From NCBI GenBank assembly GCA_016792685.1, contig JAEULQ010000066.1:1-64000 (forward strand): a DNA stretch of 64,000 nucleotides. Direction: 5' to 3'. Source of the stretch: Tabrizicola sp. GTDB taxonomy: Bacteria; Pseudomonadota; Alphaproteobacteria; Rhodobacterales; Rhodobacteraceae. Positions 61,457 to 64,000 of this stretch are shown here, in pieces. The translations under genes and the position numbers were made by a program. How positions within the stretch are numbered: the first letter of the stretch is position 1; each line of letters starts with the position of its first letter. Below the pieces are notes generated by a model. The model ran no database searches. It saw nothing but the letters and a program-made list of their open reading frames with translations, and had not been told where the DNA came from.

Positions 61457-62779
61457 ATGCAGTTGACCGACTTCATCCATGGCCTCCGGTGGGAGGATGT
61501 GCCCACCCCGGTGCAGGACCGCACCCGCGATTTCCTTGTCGACCTTCTGGGCGTCGCAACCGGTGGCATCGGCACCCGCCTTGCCCGGATCATCTGCGAC
61601 CATGCCGCCGACCAGTTCGCCCCCGGAAGCGCTCCGGCGCGGATGCTGTTGGATGGCCGCAAGGTCAGCCCCGCCGGGGCAGCTCTGGCAGGTGGTATGA
61701 CCATCGACGCCTACGACGCTCACGATGGCCACCGCCTGACCAAGGGCCATGCCGGTTGCGCTGCCCTTCCCGCCGCCATGGCCATGGCGGAGGCGACAGG
61801 AAGACTGGACGGCGGCGACCTCTTGGTCTCGCTGCTTCTGGGCTACGAAATCGGCACCCGCGCAGGCGTCGCGCTGCACCGCACCGCCTGCGACTACCAC
61901 ACCACCGGGGCCTGGACCGCGCTCTCCTGTGCCGCCATCGGTGCGCGCTATCTGGGGCTGACGGCAGATCAGACCCGCCACGCCCTTGGCATCGCCGAAT
62001 ACCACGGCCCCCGCAGCCAGATGATGCGCTGCATTGACCATCCGACCATGCTGAAGGACGGCTCCGGCTGGGGCGGCATGGCAGGGGTCTCCGCCGCCTA
62101 TCTCGCCCGGTCGGGCTTCACCGGCGCGCCCGCCATCACGGCGGAAGGCGATGACGTGGCCGACCTCTGGGGCGACCTTGGGCAAACCTGGCGGGTGATG
62201 GAGCAGTACTATAAACCCTTCCCGGTCTGCCGCTGGGCGCAGCCTCCGGTGCAGGCCGTCCTCTCGTTGATGCAGGGCCACGGGCTAAGCTCGACCGACG
62301 TCGCGCGGATCGAGATCGTGACCTTCCACCAATCCCTGCGCCTTGCCACCCGGACGCCTGCTACGACCGAAGAGGCGCAGTATTCCACCGCCTTCCCCGC
62401 CGCCGTCGCCGCCGTGCGTGGCACGATCGGCCCCGAGGACATCACCGAAGCCGCTTTCGCCGACCCGGAAATCCGCCGACTGGCCGAAGGCATGCTGGTC
62501 ACCGAATCCGACACTTACAACGCGGCCTTTCCGGCCCGCCGCTTCGCCCATGCCGCGCTTGTGCTGCAGGACGGCACCCGTCTTGAATCCCCGCCCACCG
62601 AAGCCCGTGGCGACCCCGAGGCGATGGTCTCCCGCGAGGAGATGCGCCAGAAGTTCCACGCCTGCGCCGATCCGGTTCTGGGCACCGTGCGGGCCACGGC
62701 CCTTTGCGCTGCGGCCGAGGGCCTGACCCCCGGAAATCCCGCGCAGAACCTTCTGGATTTGGCCTTGGCCAAACCTTGA
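61457..62779 (+). CDS. MmgE/PrpD family protein
   Basis: 440 residues: DFIHGLRWEDVPTPVQDRTRDFLVDLLGVATGG, IDAYDAHDGHRLTKGHAGCAALPAAMAMAE and GIAEYHGPRSQMMRCIDHPTMLKDG. PrpD members are methylcitrate dehydratases, but the family also contains racemases and dehydratases for other carboxylates. The prp operon is absent here, so another 2-hydroxy or imino acid is likelier. Last gene of the rightward operon. Confidence 0.88.
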   Translation: MQLTDFIHGLRWEDVPTPVQDRTRDFLVDLLGVATGGIGTRLARIICDHAADQFAPGSAPARMLLDGRKVSPAGAALAGGMTIDAYDAHDGHRLTKGHAGCAALPAAMAMAEATGRLDGGDLLVSLLLGYEIGTRAGVALHRTACDYHTTGAWTALSCAAIGARYLGLTADQTRHALGIAEYHGPRSQMMRCIDHPTMLKDGSGWGGMAGVSAAYLARSGFTGAPAITAEGDDVADLWGDLGQTWRVMEQYYKPFPVCRWAQPPVQAVLSLMQGHGLSSTDVARIEIVTFHQSLRLATRTPATTEEAQYSTAFPAAVAAVRGTIGPEDITEAAFADPEIRRLAEGMLVTESDTYNAAFPARRFAHAALVLQDGTRLESPPTEARGDPEAMVSREEMRQKFHACADPVLGTVRATALCAAAEGLTPGNPAQNLLDLALAKP

Positions 62780-62832
62780 CAAATCCCTAACGCCCGCGAT
62801 CAAGATATTGATATTGAAGGCGTTCCGGATTT

Positions 62833-62847
62833 TGTCCACTGTGGACA
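62833..62847. promoter_or_regulatory. Palindrome TGTCCAC-T-GTGGACA between convergent genes
   Basis: A perfect seven-base palindrome with one central base touches the stop codon of the GcvT-type gene. It resembles GntR-type operators in shape. Its position between two gene ends favours a hairpin function, though an operator for an unseen transcript is possible. Confidence 0.35.
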
Positions 62848-64000
62848 CTAGGCCCGCAGACGCTTCCCCTCCGGGTCGAACGCCGCCCCCTCCAGTACCC
62901 GCGCCCGATGCGGCCGACCCAGGACCATGACCTCCAGCTCGGCCCCCGCCGTGATATCGGGTCGCAGATAGGCCAGCGCCAACGACTGCCCAACATGGTA
63001 GCCATAGGCCCCGCTGGAAACCTTCCCCGCAGGCTTCCCCGCCAGATCAAAGATCGGCTCGTTCCCCGTCGCATCCGCCGTGGTGACCTCGATCACCAGC
63101 GTCCGCAAGACCTCCCTCGGGGCCAAGTCCGCGATGGCCGCATAGGCCCCCTTGTTCAGGAAGTCCTTCTCCATCTTGATCAGCCCCGCGAGGCCCGTTT
63201 CCTGAGGCCAGTACTCGGGCGAGTAATCCCGCCCCCAGGACCCGTAGCCCTTCTCCACCCGCAAGCTCATCAGCGCCCGGCTGCCCACCGGCCCGGCTCC
63301 GACCGCCTTGCCCGCCTCCAACAGCGCCGCATAAAGCCGGGCCTGGTCGCCTTCCGCGCAGTGAAGCTCCCAACCCAGATCGCCGGTGAAGCTGACCCGC
63401 TGCGCGATGCAGGGGACCCCCGCCACCTCGATCTGCTGGGACCGCATGAAGGGGAAGACCTCGTTCGACAGGTCCGCATTGGTCAGCCTCTTGAGCAGCT
63501 CCCGCGCCATAGGCCCAGCCACATTGAAGCCCGCCATCGCCTCGGTCACGCTCTCCCACTGCGTCCCCGCAGGCAGCGGCACCGCATCGAAGAACCGCTT
63601 GTGATAGCGTTCCGCCATGCCCGAGCCGACCATGAAATAGTCGCCCTCGCCCAGACAGGTGACGGTGAAATCCCCGGCAATCCCGCCCCGCTTGCCGATC
63701 AGCGGGGCAAGACAGGACCGTCCCGGAACGCCGGGAATGCGGTTGGCAAGCAAAGCCTCCAGCCAATCCTTCGCCCCCGGTCCGGTGATCCGGTAGCGGG
63801 CGAAGTTCGAGATGTCGATGATCCCGGCGCGGTCACGCAAGCTGCGGGCTTCGCGGCCCACGGGACCCCACCAGTTCTGGCGGTCAAAGCCGATGGTTTC
63901 TTCCCTGGGCTCGCCCTCGGCCGAAAACCACAGGGGATGCTCCCAGCCGTAGTTCAGACCGAAGACCGCCCCCATCGCCTTCTGAGTTTCATAGATCGGA
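62848..64000 (-). CDS. Dimethylglycine dehydrogenase-like protein, C-terminal (GcvT) part
   Basis: The frame is open to the window edge, with PIYETQKAMGAVFGLNYGWEHPLWF at its visible start, so the gene begins outside. The GcvT-type folate-binding half is complete: AGIIDISNFARYRITGPGAKDWLEALLANRIP, VEKGYGSWGRDYSPEYWPQETGL and a C-terminal ALAYLRPDITAGAELEVMVLGRPHRARV. By similarity to the gene at 45647-48070 an N-terminal FAD domain is expected upstream. Convergent with the MmgE/PrpD gene. Confidence 0.88.
   Translation of the reverse strand, partial: PIYETQKAMGAVFGLNYGWEHPLWFSAEGEPREETIGFDRQNWWGPVGREARSLRDRAGIIDISNFARYRITGPGAKDWLEALLANRIPGVPGRSCLAPLIGKRGGIAGDFTVTCLGEGDYFMVGSGMAERYHKRFFDAVPLPAGTQWESVTEAMAGFNVAGPMARELLKRLTNADLSNEVFPFMRSQQIEVAGVPCIAQRVSFTGDLGWELHCAEGDQARLYAALLEAGKAVGAGPVGSRALMSLRVEKGYGSWGRDYSPEYWPQETGLAGLIKMEKDFLNKGAYAAIADLAPREVLRTLVIEVTTADATGNEPIFDLAGKPAGKVSSGAYGYHVGQSLALAYLRPDITAGAELEVMVLGRPHRARVLEGAAFDPEGKRLRA

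Overview
The window is a high-GC alphaproteobacterial chromosome segment with dense gene packing and many ATGA or near-zero gene junctions. The gene content points to Rhodobacteraceae (Rhodobacterales), near Rhodobacter/Gemmobacter/Tabrizicola: a full sdhCDAB operon next to ethylmalonyl-CoA (EMC) pathway genes (mcl2, mch, ecm, ccr), many small Rhodobacteraceae-type secreted proteins, and the CCGGGGGTTTCAC-type intergenic hairpin that I recognise from this family. The genus cannot be fixed from the sequence alone. No rRNA, tRNA, CRISPR array, integrase or transposase was seen.

Left third (1-27 kb) is mostly core metabolism. After a truncated TauE/SafE permease, a lone Ada zinc domain and a small secreted protein come mcl2-nnrU-DUF1737-mch. 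These lead into sdhC-sdhD-sdhA, three tiny lipoprotein genes, and sdhB. Directly after sdhB, an opposite-strand lipoprotein gene is flanked by an exact-length second copy of the last 115 bp of sdhB, a scar of an insertion or duplication. A minus-strand operon deoD / SHMT-like / aldo-keto reductase follows, then two paralogous secreted proteins, ecm, a PlsB-like acyltransferase and ccr. Mcl2, Mch, Ecm and Ccr are four enzymes of acetyl-CoA assimilation by the EMC route, whose products enter the TCA cycle near succinate dehydrogenase. Next come a RecD/UvrD-like helicase, a lone RAM domain, an FkbM methyltransferase, pyrD, DUF952, a 5'-nucleotidase, an HTH-glyoxalase fusion and an HMCES/YedK protein.

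Middle (27.8-34.4 kb): about 0.9 kb holds decayed fragments of a polyamine-type binding protein and a P1/DmpA peptidase. The protocatechuate operon follows (pcaD-C-H-G, a BKACE/DUF849 enzyme, pcaB) with divergent pcaQ.

Right half (34.4-64 kb) is a long nitrogen-compound catabolic and uptake island. One block (34.4-43.1 kb, minus strand) has two amidohydrolases, a PotABCD-type ABC transporter, a GntR regulator, a hydantoin-racemase-like protein and a flavin reductase. A second block is organised around a divergent promoter at about 50.65-50.82 kb. Leftward lie a BCAT-like aminotransferase, a 2-keto-4-pentenoate-hydratase-like protein, an FAH-family protein, a dimethylglycine/sarcosine-dehydrogenase-like flavoprotein and a polar-amino-acid ABC transporter without its ATPase. 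Rightward lie GntR, an agmatine-deiminase-like protein, a class I glutamine amidotransferase, a DMT exporter, a quinone-reductase-like flavoprotein, creatininase, an FAD-linked oxidase, two orphan solute-binding proteins, a cytosine-deaminase-like protein and MmgE/PrpD. A second DMGDH/GcvT-type gene runs off the right edge. I do not recognise the pathway. The enzyme set suggests breakdown of a cyclic or N-methylated amide/guanidine compound, and this is the best candidate in the window for an undescribed system.
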